Shown: piece by piece, positions 16,703 to 25,089 of the stretch
Position numbering within the stretch: the first letter of the stretch is position 1
Layout of the letters: each line of letters starts with the position of its first letter
Assembly: GCF_002802865.1 (NCBI RefSeq)
Contig: NZ_PGLQ01000012.1
Coordinates: 1-40,329, forward strand
Direction of reading: 5' to 3'
Length of the DNA stretch: 40,329 bases
Source of the DNA: Bifidobacterium scaligerum
Lineage (GTDB): Bacteria; Actinomycetota; Actinomycetes; Actinomycetales; Bifidobacteriaceae
Made by a program: the position numbers and the translations under genes
The notes under the pieces: generated by a model
Seen by the model: only the letters and a program-made list of their open reading frames with translations
Told to the model about the DNA's origin: nothing
The model's database searches: none

Positions 16703-17395
16703 ATGCGTGAACTCAATGTGGTGATTTCAGGATTCGATCACTATGACGGCATAGCCGTCAATCCAGCCCGCGAAGTCCCCGCTGCCATCGTTGAGCAGGG
16801 TATCGGTGGCGGCGAGGGCCCGGACGATCTGCTGGGCGAAGTCGAAGTGCATGTTCACGCCGTAAGCCTTCCGGTGAGTTTCGCCAAAGCGTGGCCCACG
16901 CTGCTGGAGACCATCGATGCCGTACATCCGCATATCGTCATCGCCACCGGTCTCAAGCGTTCGGCGCGCAGCGTTCTGTTGGAGCGTTGCGCCACCAATC
17001 TGATGGATGCGGCCAAGCCGGACGCGGACAACGTCATCCCGCGCCGCGAACCCATCGATCCCAGCGGTCCGGCCGCATACTGGACGCGTTTGCCGCTCCG
17101 CTCCATCCTGAAGGATTTCACCGACGATTCGATTCCCGCCTCCTTAAGTTCGGACGCCGGCACCTTCGTGTGCAATTCGCTGTTCTACAGTCTGCTCAAC
17201 TGGACGTCCGCCCAGGACCGGGTGCTCAGTGGATTCGTGAGTTTCCCGCCGGTGATACCGGCCCACTCCGGTCAGCATGGGCTCGCTTTGCACGGACTTA
17301 CGTTGGAACAGCAGATCGCTGCCGGCCGTGATGTGGTGCGCGAAACCGTGCGTTACTATCTCAAGCCCACCAGTTCCGATATTTTGATCGCCTGA
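16703..17395 (+). CDS. Pyroglutamyl-peptidase I-like protein (C15 family), atypical active site
   Basis: 230-aa protein with the C15 fold. Motifs: VVISGFDHYDGIAVNPA (typical GFDPFGG..NP region), HIVIATGLKRSARSVLLER with Glu94 at the catalytic Glu position, and DAGTFVCNSLFYSLL with Cys157 as nucleophile. The third catalytic residue, His in the usual GFIHVP motif, appears as Ser180 in GFVSFPPVIP; a His at 188 is nearby but not in register. C15 enzymes remove N-terminal pyroglutamate from peptides in the cytosol. Activity here is therefore uncertain: it may be a divergent peptidase or an inactive relative. It follows ispD by 42 bp. ATG 16703 fits the family N-terminus. Confidence 0.72.
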   Translation: MRELNVVISGFDHYDGIAVNPAREVPAAIVEQGIGGGEGPDDLLGEVEVHVHAVSLPVSFAKAWPTLLETIDAVHPHIVIATGLKRSARSVLLERCATNLMDAAKPDADNVIPRREPIDPSGPAAYWTRLPLRSILKDFTDDSIPASLSSDAGTFVCNSLFYSLLNWTSAQDRVLSGFVSFPPVIPAHSGQHGLALHGLTLEQQIAAGRDVVRETVRYYLKPTSSDILIA

Positions 17396-17603
17396 CTGTG
17401 CGGTGGGCCGGGCGGAACGCTGAGTGAGCCGAATTCCGCGCAACGCAGCCTGGAATCACCCTGCCGAAGCGCTCGACATAGAACACGTTTCGCACGCATT
17501 GTAACGATTGCGCGATGACCCGCGTTCCGCGCCGTGTTCATGCGCTACAGTGCTTCAAGGAAGTGCCAAGTCGCTTAAGTATGTGCGAAAGGATAAAACA
17601 GCC

Positions 17604-19142
17604 ATGGTGGATCGTTTCCCGGTGGTGCTGCGAGGATATGACAAGGAAAAGGTGGATGCCGCCTTTGAAGCCACTCAGGAGAGCGTAAAACGCGCTCAGC
17701 AGACGCTCGCTAGCATGCGCGAGCAGATCGCTGCTGACGACGACCGCATCCTGCAGCTGCAGGCCCAGCTTCAGGAAGAGAAGAATCGTAAGTCCGAGGG
17801 CAACAGTTTCGCTTCCCTCGGCGCCAACGCCCAGCAGATGCTGGCTTCCGCCGAGCAGACCAGCACCGAGCTGCTCGAACGCGCCAAGCAGGACGCCTCC
17901 TCCATTCGCACCACAGCTCAGGCGCAGGCCGAAACCCTGATCAACAACGCCAAGCTGGATGCCCAGCACATCATCAGCGACGCGAACGCCAAGGCCGCCT
18001 CCATCCTGACCAACGCCAATGAGCAGGCCAAGTCGGTGACCACTTCCGCGGACGAGCACGCCGAACAGATGCGTTCGGAAACCACCAAGACCATCACCGA
18101 ACAGCGTCAGACCGTTGAACTGGAGCTGAGCAACGCGCGCGAGGAACACATCAAGAAGCTGGCCTCCGAGCGCTCCACCCAGGAACGTGAAATCGCCCAG
18201 ATGAAGGCCGAAGCCACCCAGCAGGTCGCCGCACTGCGCAAGAGCGCCAACGAGGAGATCACCAAGCTCAAGTCCGATTCCAACGATCAGATCGAGGCCG
18301 CGCTCTCCGACGCGAACAAGAAGCTTGCTGATGTGCGCGAGCAGGTGTCCAAGATGATGACCGAGGCGCAGCGCAAGGCCAGCGAAATCATCGACTCCGC
18401 CAAGGCTCAGGCTCAGGAGATCACCGATGATGCCGAAGTCAAGCGCACCAGCACGATGAGCAAGGTCAACGCTGAGGTCGAGCAGATCCGCCACGATATC
18501 GCCGCCCAGCAGGACGAGGCCACCAAGAAGGTCAACGAGTTACTGCAGCATCTGGAAGAGCGTCGCGTATCCGCCAAGAAGGAAGCCGACGAACTGGTCG
18601 GTCAGGCCAAGATCGTTCGCGAAGAGGCTGATTCCTATGCCGCCGCCAAGCGTGAGGAGGCCGATCGTCAGGCTGAAGCCATCGTGCACAAGGCCGGTGA
18701 GGATGCCGATGCCCAGATCGAGGAGCGTCGTGCGGCCGCCCAAAGCGAGCTTGATGGCCTGTCCAAGCGCATCAGCGATCTGCAGGAGCGCGAATCCGTG
18801 ATTACGCAGCGTGTTTCCGAGCTTCGTTCCATGTTCTCCCAGGCGTTCGCCGGATTCGCGTTCGGCGGTGCGCAGGCCGGTCAGGCCGCGGCTCAGGGCG
18901 ATGCCCCGGCTGCCGCTGCCTCTCTGCCGGTGATGGCTCCGGTTCCTGAGACTGCGCAGGAGTCCGTCGAGCCTGAGCATGCCGAGCATGCCGACGAAGC
19001 TGCTGGCGATGCCGAGGCCGCAGATGCCGTTGCGGTGAACGAGGACACGGCCAAGACAGAAGTCATCAATACGGAATCCGTCGAAGCTGAGTCCACCGAG
19101 GCTGCGGGCGACAACGATGGCGAGGAGACATCCGCCGAATAA
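17604..19142 (+). CDS. DivIVA-like coiled-coil protein
   Basis: 512-aa protein. The N-terminal FPVVLRGYDKEKVDAAFEA (about 4-22) matches the DivIVA/Wag31 membrane-binding hook region. Residues about 25-440 are a long, nearly uninterrupted coiled coil of Ala/Glu/Lys/Gln heptads, followed by a Gly/Ala segment and an acidic Ala/Glu tail (about 450-512). DivIVA proteins bind curved membrane at poles and septa and organise cell-wall growth in actinobacteria. This one is longer than Wag31 and is not in a division cluster, so it is probably a paralogue. ATG 17604, preceded by GAAAGGA, starts exactly at the conserved N-terminus. It stands alone with a terminator downstream. Confidence 0.75.
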   Translation: MVDRFPVVLRGYDKEKVDAAFEATQESVKRAQQTLASMREQIAADDDRILQLQAQLQEEKNRKSEGNSFASLGANAQQMLASAEQTSTELLERAKQDASSIRTTAQAQAETLINNAKLDAQHIISDANAKAASILTNANEQAKSVTTSADEHAEQMRSETTKTITEQRQTVELELSNAREEHIKKLASERSTQEREIAQMKAEATQQVAALRKSANEEITKLKSDSNDQIEAALSDANKKLADVREQVSKMMTEAQRKASEIIDSAKAQAQEITDDAEVKRTSTMSKVNAEVEQIRHDIAAQQDEATKKVNELLQHLEERRVSAKKEADELVGQAKIVREEADSYAAAKREEADRQAEAIVHKAGEDADAQIEERRAAAQSELDGLSKRISDLQERESVITQRVSELRSMFSQAFAGFAFGGAQAGQAAAQGDAPAAAASLPVMAPVPETAQESVEPEHAEHADEAAGDAEAADAVAVNEDTAKTEVINTESVEAESTEAAGDNDGEETSAE

Positions 19143-19291
19143 CGGCTCCGTTACTCTCTTTTCCGTGACTTTCCTGCAAACCAGCGGGAGCCACGAAACG
19201 AGAGTTGTCCGCGTAGTGAACTTGAGAATGATCGCCGATGCAGCACGGTATCGGCGAATGACAGCCCCTCGACTAGACTACTAGCGGCATG

Positions 19292-19335
19292 AATACGGCA
19301 CCTGTGCGTTCTACGCCAGGTGCCGTATTTGTTTG
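19292..19335 (+). terminator. Rho-independent terminator downstream of the DivIVA-like gene
   Basis: Arms AATACGGCACCTG (19292-19304) and CAGGTGCCGTATT (19317-19329) form a perfect 13-bp stem; the loop can pair further (GCGT/ACGC). TGTTTGTTA follows. It ends the coiled-coil transcript and separates it from pepC. Confidence 0.8.
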
Positions 19336-19378
19336 TTACCCCGCGTCACAAGCGCACTGATCCATAGAAGGAGTAGAC

Positions 19379-20725
19379 ATGAGTGAACTGACACCGTTGA
19401 GCGGTGAAGCGCTGAACGCCCTGCGCGACGATTTCGATGCGAATGGCACCAATCGCTTGGCGATGAATGCGGTGACCGCAGCCGGCATCGACAAGGTGGC
19501 CCGCAACTATGATCGTGCCCGCCTGATGCAGCGCCGCTTCTCCACCATCGTGGACAACGGCGAAGCCACCCATCAGGATCGTTCCGGCCGCTGCTGGCTG
19601 TTCAGCTCCCTGAACGTGGCCCGCTTCATCGCCAAGAAGAACATGAACCTGAAGGAGTTCGAGTTCTCTCAGAACTATGCGATGTACTTCGACAAGCTGG
19701 AGCGCGTCAACTACTTCCTCAAGGATGTGGCCGCCTTGGTGGCTGCCGGCGAGCCCGCCGATTCCCGCCTGATGCAGCACCTGCTGGCCGATGTGATGGG
19801 TGATGGCGGTCAGTGGACCATGGCCATGAACGTGTACAAGAAGTACGGTGCCGTTCCCAAGGATCTGTTCCCGGAGACCGCGTCTTCGATGAACACCGGC
19901 GAGATGAACACCCAGCTGCGCCATATGCTGCACACCGCCGTGGCTCACCTGTATGCCGTCAAGGATGATGCCGCCAAGACCGAGCAGATCATCGCCGAGG
20001 CCACCGCCGCCGGCCACCGTATTCTGACCATTCATCTGGGAGAGCCGCCGGTCTCCTTCGACTGGGAGTGGACCGACAAGGATGGCGAGTTCCACCGCGA
20101 CGGCGAGATCACGCCGGTTGAATTCTGGAACAAGTACGTGGGTCCGGCCGGTCTTGAGGATTACGTGTGCCTCGTGGACGATCCGCGCGCCGAGCACGCC
20201 AAGGGCAAGAAGATCGGCATCGAGCACTTGGGCAATGTGGCCGGCGGTGACGCCACCGAGTACCTCAATGTGCCGAACCAGTTCATGAAGGACTGCGTGC
20301 GCAAGATTCTGGTCGAGCAGGGTATTCCGGTGTGGTTCGGTGCCGACTGCCACCCGTTCATGGATCGCGAGAACGGTGCTTGGGCCACCGATCTGTTCGA
20401 GTACGGCAAGGTGTACGACGTGGACTTCGACCTCGACAAGGAAGCCCGTGTGCGTTTCGCTGATTCTGCGATGAACCACGCCATGGCCTTCGCCGGTGTG
20501 GACGTGGCTGATGACGGCACCACCACCCGCCGTTGGCGCGTGGAGAACTCTTGGGGTACCAAGATTGCCGACAAGGGCTACTTCACCATGTCCGACGACT
20601 GGTTCACCGAGTACGTCTACGAGGTGGCCGTCCCGAAGTCGATGCTCCCCGAGGAGTACCAGAAGGCCCTGGAAGAGCCCGCCACCATGCTCCCCGCATG
20701 GGATCCGATGGGAGCTCTTGCGTGA
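19379..20725 (+). CDS. pepC: Aminopeptidase C / bleomycin hydrolase family (C1B)
   Basis: 448-aa cytosolic cysteine aminopeptidase, full family length. The papain-like triad is visible: Cys72 in DRSGRCWLFSSLNVARF, His367 in MNHAMAFAGV and Asn390 in VENSWGTK. PepC forms a hexameric barrel and trims N-terminal residues from peptides, supplying amino acids. ATG 19379 is preceded by AGAAGGAG. It is monocistronic, with a terminator on each side. The last codons lie inside a 14-bp inverted repeat. Confidence 0.93.
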   Translation: MSELTPLSGEALNALRDDFDANGTNRLAMNAVTAAGIDKVARNYDRARLMQRRFSTIVDNGEATHQDRSGRCWLFSSLNVARFIAKKNMNLKEFEFSQNYAMYFDKLERVNYFLKDVAALVAAGEPADSRLMQHLLADVMGDGGQWTMAMNVYKKYGAVPKDLFPETASSMNTGEMNTQLRHMLHTAVAHLYAVKDDAAKTEQIIAEATAAGHRILTIHLGEPPVSFDWEWTDKDGEFHRDGEITPVEFWNKYVGPAGLEDYVCLVDDPRAEHAKGKKIGIEHLGNVAGGDATEYLNVPNQFMKDCVRKILVEQGIPVWFGADCHPFMDRENGAWATDLFEYGKVYDVDFDLDKEARVRFADSAMNHAMAFAGVDVADDGTTTRRWRVENSWGTKIADKGYFTMSDDWFTEYVYEVAVPKSMLPEEYQKALEEPATMLPAWDPMGALA

Positions 20726-20806
20726 CTTTGTCACGCAAGAGCTAGAAGCCGGAGTAAGAAAACAGTCCTGTGGACTGTTTTCCCGGCTTCCCGGCCGATA
20801 GGCCGG
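20713..20806 (+). terminator. Set of nested stem-loops at the 3' end of pepC
   Basis: Three structures follow one another: 20713-20726 with 20730-20743 (14 bp perfect, loop TTT, containing the pepC stop codon); GAAGCCGG 20745-20752 with CCGGCTTC 20783-20790, enclosing AAAACAGTCC 20759-20768 and GGACTGTTTT 20772-20781; and CCGGCC/GGCCGG at 20791-20806. The middle hairpin ends in a T-run and is the likely terminator. Confidence 0.65.
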
Positions 20807-20823
20807 TGGCTCTCACTGGTGTT

Positions 20824-20965
20824 GTCTCGGATCGGAGTGACATGCCGTTACGCGGACAGCCCGGTGGGCTTTCCGTAGGCTCAGCGCACGGCTGACAAGC
20901 CGTGCGGTACACCGAAGGCAATACTGAGCCTCGCCGTAGGCGGCTTCGAGCCCCCCTACAGAGAC
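20824..20965. other. Compact multi-stem block, possible structured RNA or repeat element
   Basis: Self-complementary segments nest within this GC-rich stretch: GTCTC 20824-20828 with GAGAC 20961-20965; AGCCC/GGGCT 20858-20870; GGCTCAG 20878-20884 with CTGAGCC 20924-20930, enclosing CGCACGGCT 20885-20893 with AGCCGTGCG 20898-20906 (9 bp, loop GACA); and CGCC/GGCG 20932-20942. No convincing gene overlaps it. It could be a structured RNA, a REP-like palindromic element or a remnant of a mobile repeat. Strand is undetermined. Confidence 0.4.
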
Positions 20966-20975
20966 GAGATAGCGG

Positions 20976-21184
20976 GACGTAATCGCAGAATCGTCGTTTT
21001 TGGCATTTGGTACCACGCAACCGTGGCACAATACACACATAAAACGTTTTACGCATGTGGCGTGCCACATCAGTGAAATGTCAAAATGGCTTATTTCCGC
21101 CATTTTTGATTTCTAGCAAATAATGAGTGCATGGTAAGGCGTGGTACGTAACCGCGAAATTGCTGTTTTTGACATTTGGTACCA
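20976..21184. repeat. Pair of 40-bp direct repeats with intervening palindromes
   Basis: 20976-21015 and 21145-21184 match at 32 of 40 positions and share GTTTTTG and CATTTGGTACCA. Between them are a palindrome TAAAACGTTTTA (21040-21051), ATGTGGC/GCCACAT (21055-21070) and AAAATGGC/GCCATTTT (21083-21106). The remainder up to 21277 shows nothing coding. This looks like a non-coding repeat family; copies elsewhere in the genome cannot be seen from here. Confidence 0.55.
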
Positions 21185-21277
21185 GCGCATTCGCGTCCAC
21201 GGGACACAACTGCATAATTATTCCCAATGCATTTCCATCCCACGTCTCACCACCCCTACCAGAACCCGTCACCTGCG

Positions 21278-22423
21278 CTACATATACAACCCCTCGATCA
21301 CCCGCCGCAGCTCCTGCGGAATCGGAATGGTCGGGTCGATGGCACCGTTATTCAGGTGTGTCTGCGCGAACTGCTTACGATAATTCGTGGGGGTCAATCC
21401 CGTGGCCTTCTTGAACTGTTTAATGAAATTCCTTTCATCGTTGAAATAGGAATATCGCGTAATGCGCGCCAAAGAGAAATCCGTACGTATCAGCAGTACT
21501 TTCGCTGTTTCCACGCGAAGACTGATGAGATAATCCCGCAGATTCACTCCTTGTTCCTGCTTGAACAGCCGGCTTAGATAATCGGGATTCATCTGAAAAT
21601 GTTCCGCCACACTCGCCACGGTTAACTGTGCAGACATGTACGCGCGAATCCACTCCACAATCGGCACGGTTTTGCCCGGGGTGTTCGCGGTGTGTTCCTG
21701 ATGCGCGGCGGTGAGGCTGCGTAGCCAACTGTCGCACAGCTCGATCAGCACCACCGCGGTCAGATAGTCGTTCTCTTTCTGTGAATATCGGTACGAATTC
21801 GCGCATGCCAGCAGATTCTTCAGCGGCAGCAGAATGCGGTTGATGTCGTCAATGCGGAATCGTTCCGGCAATAGGCACAGATTGTTGGCATCGGGGCAGT
21901 AGTCGTTGCGGGAGATATGGTCGATGGTGGTGGCGATCAGTGAGGTGAAGTCTTCGTTTTCGGTCGGTTTGAGGGACGTGTCACCGGAATGGACGTCACT
22001 GGCTTGAATCGTGCCGGATTGTGTGGCATCGAGCTCCTCGTCGGATTCCGCGACATCGACTTGTGCGGCACCCGATCGCGAAGGTCGGATAAGTTCACCT
22101 TTTTGCGTAGTTATGACACCCGGCCTCCACGAGGTCGCCACGAAATGCATCCAGAAGAAGTTGACATGCTCGCCGGTCCTTGCCGCGCCCACGCCTTTGG
22201 TGCGTGGTGGCAGCACTGTGCAGTTACCAGGGGATATACGCACGGTCCGCTCGCCGCGATCATCCTCCACTGCCAGCTCAAAATGGCCTTGTATCGGGAT
22301 TATGACTTCAAAATCGTTGTCGTGAATGAATCGGTTGTGCCGCCATCCTGGTTCGCTGTTGAACTCGCCTGCCATGAAATAGTACAAGGGTCTGTTCAAA
22401 TCGATGGCGTATACCGCAGTCAT
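21278..22423 (-). CDS. AraC-family transcriptional regulator
   Basis: 381-aa DNA-binding regulator. The N-terminal part resembles an AraC-type cupin (FNSEPGWRHNRFIHDNDFEVIIPIQG, GNCTVLPPRTKGVG), a poorly conserved middle follows (about 120-160), and the C-terminal double helix-turn-helix is clear (TVASVAEHFQMNPDYLSRLFKQEQG, then ITRYSYFNDERNFIKQFKKATGLTPTNYRKQ). ATG at 22423 was chosen because AGGAGG lies 6 bp before it; upstream in-frame starts have no comparable site. It is divergent from a sugar-binding lipoprotein gene, which it most likely controls in response to the imported sugar. Confidence 0.85.
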   Translation of the reverse strand: MTAVYAIDLNRPLYYFMAGEFNSEPGWRHNRFIHDNDFEVIIPIQGHFELAVEDDRGERTVRISPGNCTVLPPRTKGVGAARTGEHVNFFWMHFVATSWRPGVITTQKGELIRPSRSGAAQVDVAESDEELDATQSGTIQASDVHSGDTSLKPTENEDFTSLIATTIDHISRNDYCPDANNLCLLPERFRIDDINRILLPLKNLLACANSYRYSQKENDYLTAVVLIELCDSWLRSLTAAHQEHTANTPGKTVPIVEWIRAYMSAQLTVASVAEHFQMNPDYLSRLFKQEQGVNLRDYLISLRVETAKVLLIRTDFSLARITRYSYFNDERNFIKQFKKATGLTPTNYRKQFAQTHLNNGAIDPTIPIPQELRRVIEGLYM

Positions 22424-22583
22424 TGCCGTCCTCCTGAAGCGTTCGCGGGCCGGCTCGAAACAACTCAGTCGGTCGAAGTCGGAATCTGACACCATTGTAC
22501 CGAATCGGTTCACGTCAGACGCCGTTATCTTGGTATCAGCAAGGCAAGGAACCACACTGCAGAGGTTCATCGCCAAGCGAATC

Positions 22584-22644
22584 GGAGAAATCGAAGTCAT
22601 TTCTCCACATGAAATCCATTGCAAACCCAAGGCATAGCTATGCC
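22584..22644 (+). promoter_or_regulatory. Inverted repeats in the AraC/binding-protein divergent region
   Basis: GGAGAAAT (22584-22591) and ATTTCTCC (22599-22606) form an 8-bp inverted repeat. GGCATAGCTATGCC (22631-22644) is a perfect 14-bp palindrome 6 bp before the AAGGAGG ribosome site. Either could bind the divergent AraC regulator or another repressor. Promoter hexamers were not clear. Confidence 0.35.
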
Positions 22645-22661
22645 CATTTCAAGGAGGAATC

Positions 22662-23825
22662 ATGGGAAAGAAGCGTATCGTGGCGTCGGTGATGTCGGTG
22701 GCGATGCTGTGCTCTCTGGCGGCATGCGGCGGTCAGTCTGCGCAAAGCAGCAAGACCATTGAATTCTGGGATCCATATCCGCAATACACTGCCGGCACCA
22801 GCTGGGACAAGTACGTGCAGACCTGCAAGCCCGACGGCTATGAGCTCAAGCGCGTGACCTATCCGCAGTCGGATCTGCTCAACAACCTGACCACAGCTGC
22901 CAAGGCCGGCAATGCCCCGCAGATCGCGCTGATCGATAACCCGAAGATGCCATCCGCCGTGGATGCCGGTCTGGTCACCGATATCAAGGCCGCCGGCGTG
23001 GACACCACTGGATTCGACGAAAACATTGAAGGCCCCGGCATTATCGACAACACGTGGTACGGCTTGGCATACGGCGTGAACACGCTTGGTCTGTACTACA
23101 ATCCGGAAATCCTGAGCAAGGCCGGTGTCGATCCGGCGTCCATCACCGATTGGGATTCGCTGAACGCCGCACTCAAGAAGGTGACTGATGCCGGTTTCAA
23201 GGGCATCACGTTCGCCGGCGTCTCCGGTGAGGAGGGCGTCTTCCAGTTCCAGCCGTGGTTCTGGGGCGCGAACGGAGACATGTCCGATCTCAAGTCTCAG
23301 GCTTATCAGGATGCTCTTGATCTGGTGAGCGGATGGATCAAGAACGGGTACGCGCCGAAGTCGGCCACCACCGACAACCAGTCCGCCGCATGGGATGTGT
23401 TCCTTACCGGTGAGTACGCCTTTGCGGAGAACGGTTCTTGGCAGGAACTCACCGCCGAGAAGAAGGGTTACAAGATGATCCCGATCCCGGCCAAGGACGG
23501 CGGCGTTGCCCCGGTGCCCACCGGCGGCGAGTTCATCACCATGCCGATCCAGAAGAAGGAAGACAAGGACAAGACTGCAGCTGCGGTCAAGGTCATCGAA
23601 TGCCTGACCGGCGGCGACAACCTCAAGAAGACCGCTGATGAGATCGGCTACTTCGCCGCGAAGAAGGACGTGCGCGCCGAGCAGGAGCAGGAGAATCCGG
23701 TTTGGGAACAGTGGGCCAAGTCCGTGGACGCCGCTCAGGGTCGTACCACCAAGATGGGTCTCAAGTATGAGGATGCCTCGGCTCAGGTCTCCGAGGATCT
23801 GCAGAACGCGATGAACCAGCAGTGA
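22662..23825 (+). CDS. Sugar ABC transporter substrate-binding lipoprotein
   Basis: 387-aa family-1 solute-binding protein. The signal peptide ends at the lipobox LAAC (Cys22). The mature N-terminus KTIEFWDPYPQ and YPQSDLLNNLTTAAKAGNAPQIALIDNP are typical of carbohydrate binders, as are GLAYGVNTLGLYYNPEIL and the C-terminal NPVWEQWAKSVDAA. It has an ideal ribosome site (AAGGAGG). With the two permeases downstream it makes one importer. The neighbouring GH127 and arabinofuranosidase suggest an arabinose-containing oligosaccharide, but the ligand is not readable from sequence. Confidence 0.85.
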   Translation: MGKKRIVASVMSVAMLCSLAACGGQSAQSSKTIEFWDPYPQYTAGTSWDKYVQTCKPDGYELKRVTYPQSDLLNNLTTAAKAGNAPQIALIDNPKMPSAVDAGLVTDIKAAGVDTTGFDENIEGPGIIDNTWYGLAYGVNTLGLYYNPEILSKAGVDPASITDWDSLNAALKKVTDAGFKGITFAGVSGEEGVFQFQPWFWGANGDMSDLKSQAYQDALDLVSGWIKNGYAPKSATTDNQSAAWDVFLTGEYAFAENGSWQELTAEKKGYKMIPIPAKDGGVAPVPTGGEFITMPIQKKEDKDKTAAAVKVIECLTGGDNLKKTADEIGYFAAKKDVRAEQEQENPVWEQWAKSVDAAQGRTTKMGLKYEDASAQVSEDLQNAMNQQ

Positions 23826-23867
23826 CGCCAATAGCAACGTCGTCTCAGGAGTCGTTGCTGTCCGGTG

Positions 23868-23918
23868 AAGGCTGCGGTGGACGGACGAAGCGTACCGCTG
23901 GTCACCTCCCGCAGCCTT
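23868..23918 (+). promoter_or_regulatory. Intercistronic stem-loop after the binding-protein gene
   Basis: AAGGCTGCGG (23868-23877) pairs exactly with CCGCAGCCTT (23909-23918). CGGACG/CGTCCG follows at 23943-23958. The 302-bp gap (23826-24127) contains no gene. Such hairpins between binding-protein and permease genes usually attenuate or stabilise the transcript so that more binding protein is made. Confidence 0.5.
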
Positions 23919-24127
23919 TCGCCTCACGTAGTCCCTTATATAGTCGGACGCGATCGTCCGTAATTCATCAGTGTGACGAATCAATATTCCCAGATCAGCG
24001 CAACAGATCAGCGATTCGTACGGAGTCGTATGGGATCTGTACGGGATTCGTGCGAACAGTGCACATGATTCGTAGCCACTGGTCACAACACTGTTAGCAC
24101 TCAATCCACGAAAGTCGAGAGCACATC

Positions 24128-25087
24128 ATGACGAGCACAGTAGCGTCGGCATCCGGTATGGATGCCCGCACCAGCAGCCGTGCCGAGCATCCCAAGCGGC
24201 GCGGTCGCATCTCATCCACCACGTGGGCGGTGATCGGATTCACCGCGCCACTGGCGATCTACATGGCGATTTTCTACATCGCCCCTCTGATCCAGAACAT
24301 TTCCATGAGCTTCCACCGGTTCACTCGTCGCACGTTCATCACCGGCGATGCCCCGTTCGTGGGATTGGACATCTACAAGGAAGTCATCGCCTCGCCTGAT
24401 TTCTGGACCACCTTGGCGCAGACAATGACCTTCACCGTGCTGTCGATCATCTTCCAGTACGCCATCGGCCTGGCTCTGGCGGTGTTCTTCAATCAGAACT
24501 TCAAGCTGTCTGCCGTATTGCGTGGCGCGTTCCTGGTGCCTTGGTTGTTGCCGCCGATGATTTCCGGCACCATCTGGCAGTGGATGATGGACGCGGACAG
24601 CGGCGTGTTCAACAAGGTGCTGGGACTGTTCGGTGTCGATCCAATTTGGTGGCTGCAAGGCACGAATTCCCTGTGGGCCGTGATCATCGCCAATATCTGG
24701 CTGGGCATCCCGTTCAACCTCGTGATTCTCTACTCCGGTCTGCAGAACATCAACGTCGATCTGTACGAGGCGGCCTCGCTGGACGGTTGCAACGCCTGGC
24801 AGCGTTTCTGGCACATCACTTTCCCGCTGCTCAGGCCGGTCACGATGATCACCCTGCTGCTCGGCTTCGTCTACACGCTCAAGGTGGTGGACATCATCTG
24901 GATCATGACCAAGGGCGGCGGCACCTCGCGCACATTAGCCACCTGGGCCTATGAGATGGCGTTCGGCAAGGGCAATTCGTCCGTTATCCGTTATTCCGAA
25001 GCATCCGTGGTGGGCACGGTGCTCATCATCATCGCGCTCGTGTTCGCCTTTGTCTACCTGTGGGCGCAGCGCAAGGAGGAGAACTGA
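24128..25087 (+). CDS. Sugar ABC transporter permease, MalF/UgpA type
   Basis: 319-aa membrane protein. A polar N-terminus of about 32 residues precedes six predicted transmembrane segments. The ATPase-contact EAA loop reads EAASLDGCNAWQRFWHITFPLLRP (about 216-239). It pairs with the MalG-type permease that starts 2 bp after its stop. ATG 24128 opens the longest family-like frame; GTCGAGAGCAC upstream is only a weak ribosome site. No ATPase gene lies nearby, so a shared MsiK-type ATPase encoded elsewhere is expected, as in other bifidobacteria. Confidence 0.85.
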   Translation: MTSTVASASGMDARTSSRAEHPKRRGRISSTTWAVIGFTAPLAIYMAIFYIAPLIQNISMSFHRFTRRTFITGDAPFVGLDIYKEVIASPDFWTTLAQTMTFTVLSIIFQYAIGLALAVFFNQNFKLSAVLRGAFLVPWLLPPMISGTIWQWMMDADSGVFNKVLGLFGVDPIWWLQGTNSLWAVIIANIWLGIPFNLVILYSGLQNINVDLYEAASLDGCNAWQRFWHITFPLLRPVTMITLLLGFVYTLKVVDIIWIMTKGGGTSRTLATWAYEMAFGKGNSSVIRYSEASVVGTVLIIIALVFAFVYLWAQRKEEN

Positions 25088-25089
25088 TC

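Noticed and set aside
17538..18494. Hydrophobic Leu/Gly-rich minus-strand frame opposite the coiled-coil gene
   Set aside because: It is the complement of Ala/Glu/Lys heptads; apparent membrane segments are an artefact of that.
20742..21103. Two small minus-strand frames in the pepC-AraC gap
   Set aside because: They run through the chain of stem-loops and direct repeats, have no clear ribosome site, and the repeat structure explains the sequence better than coding does.
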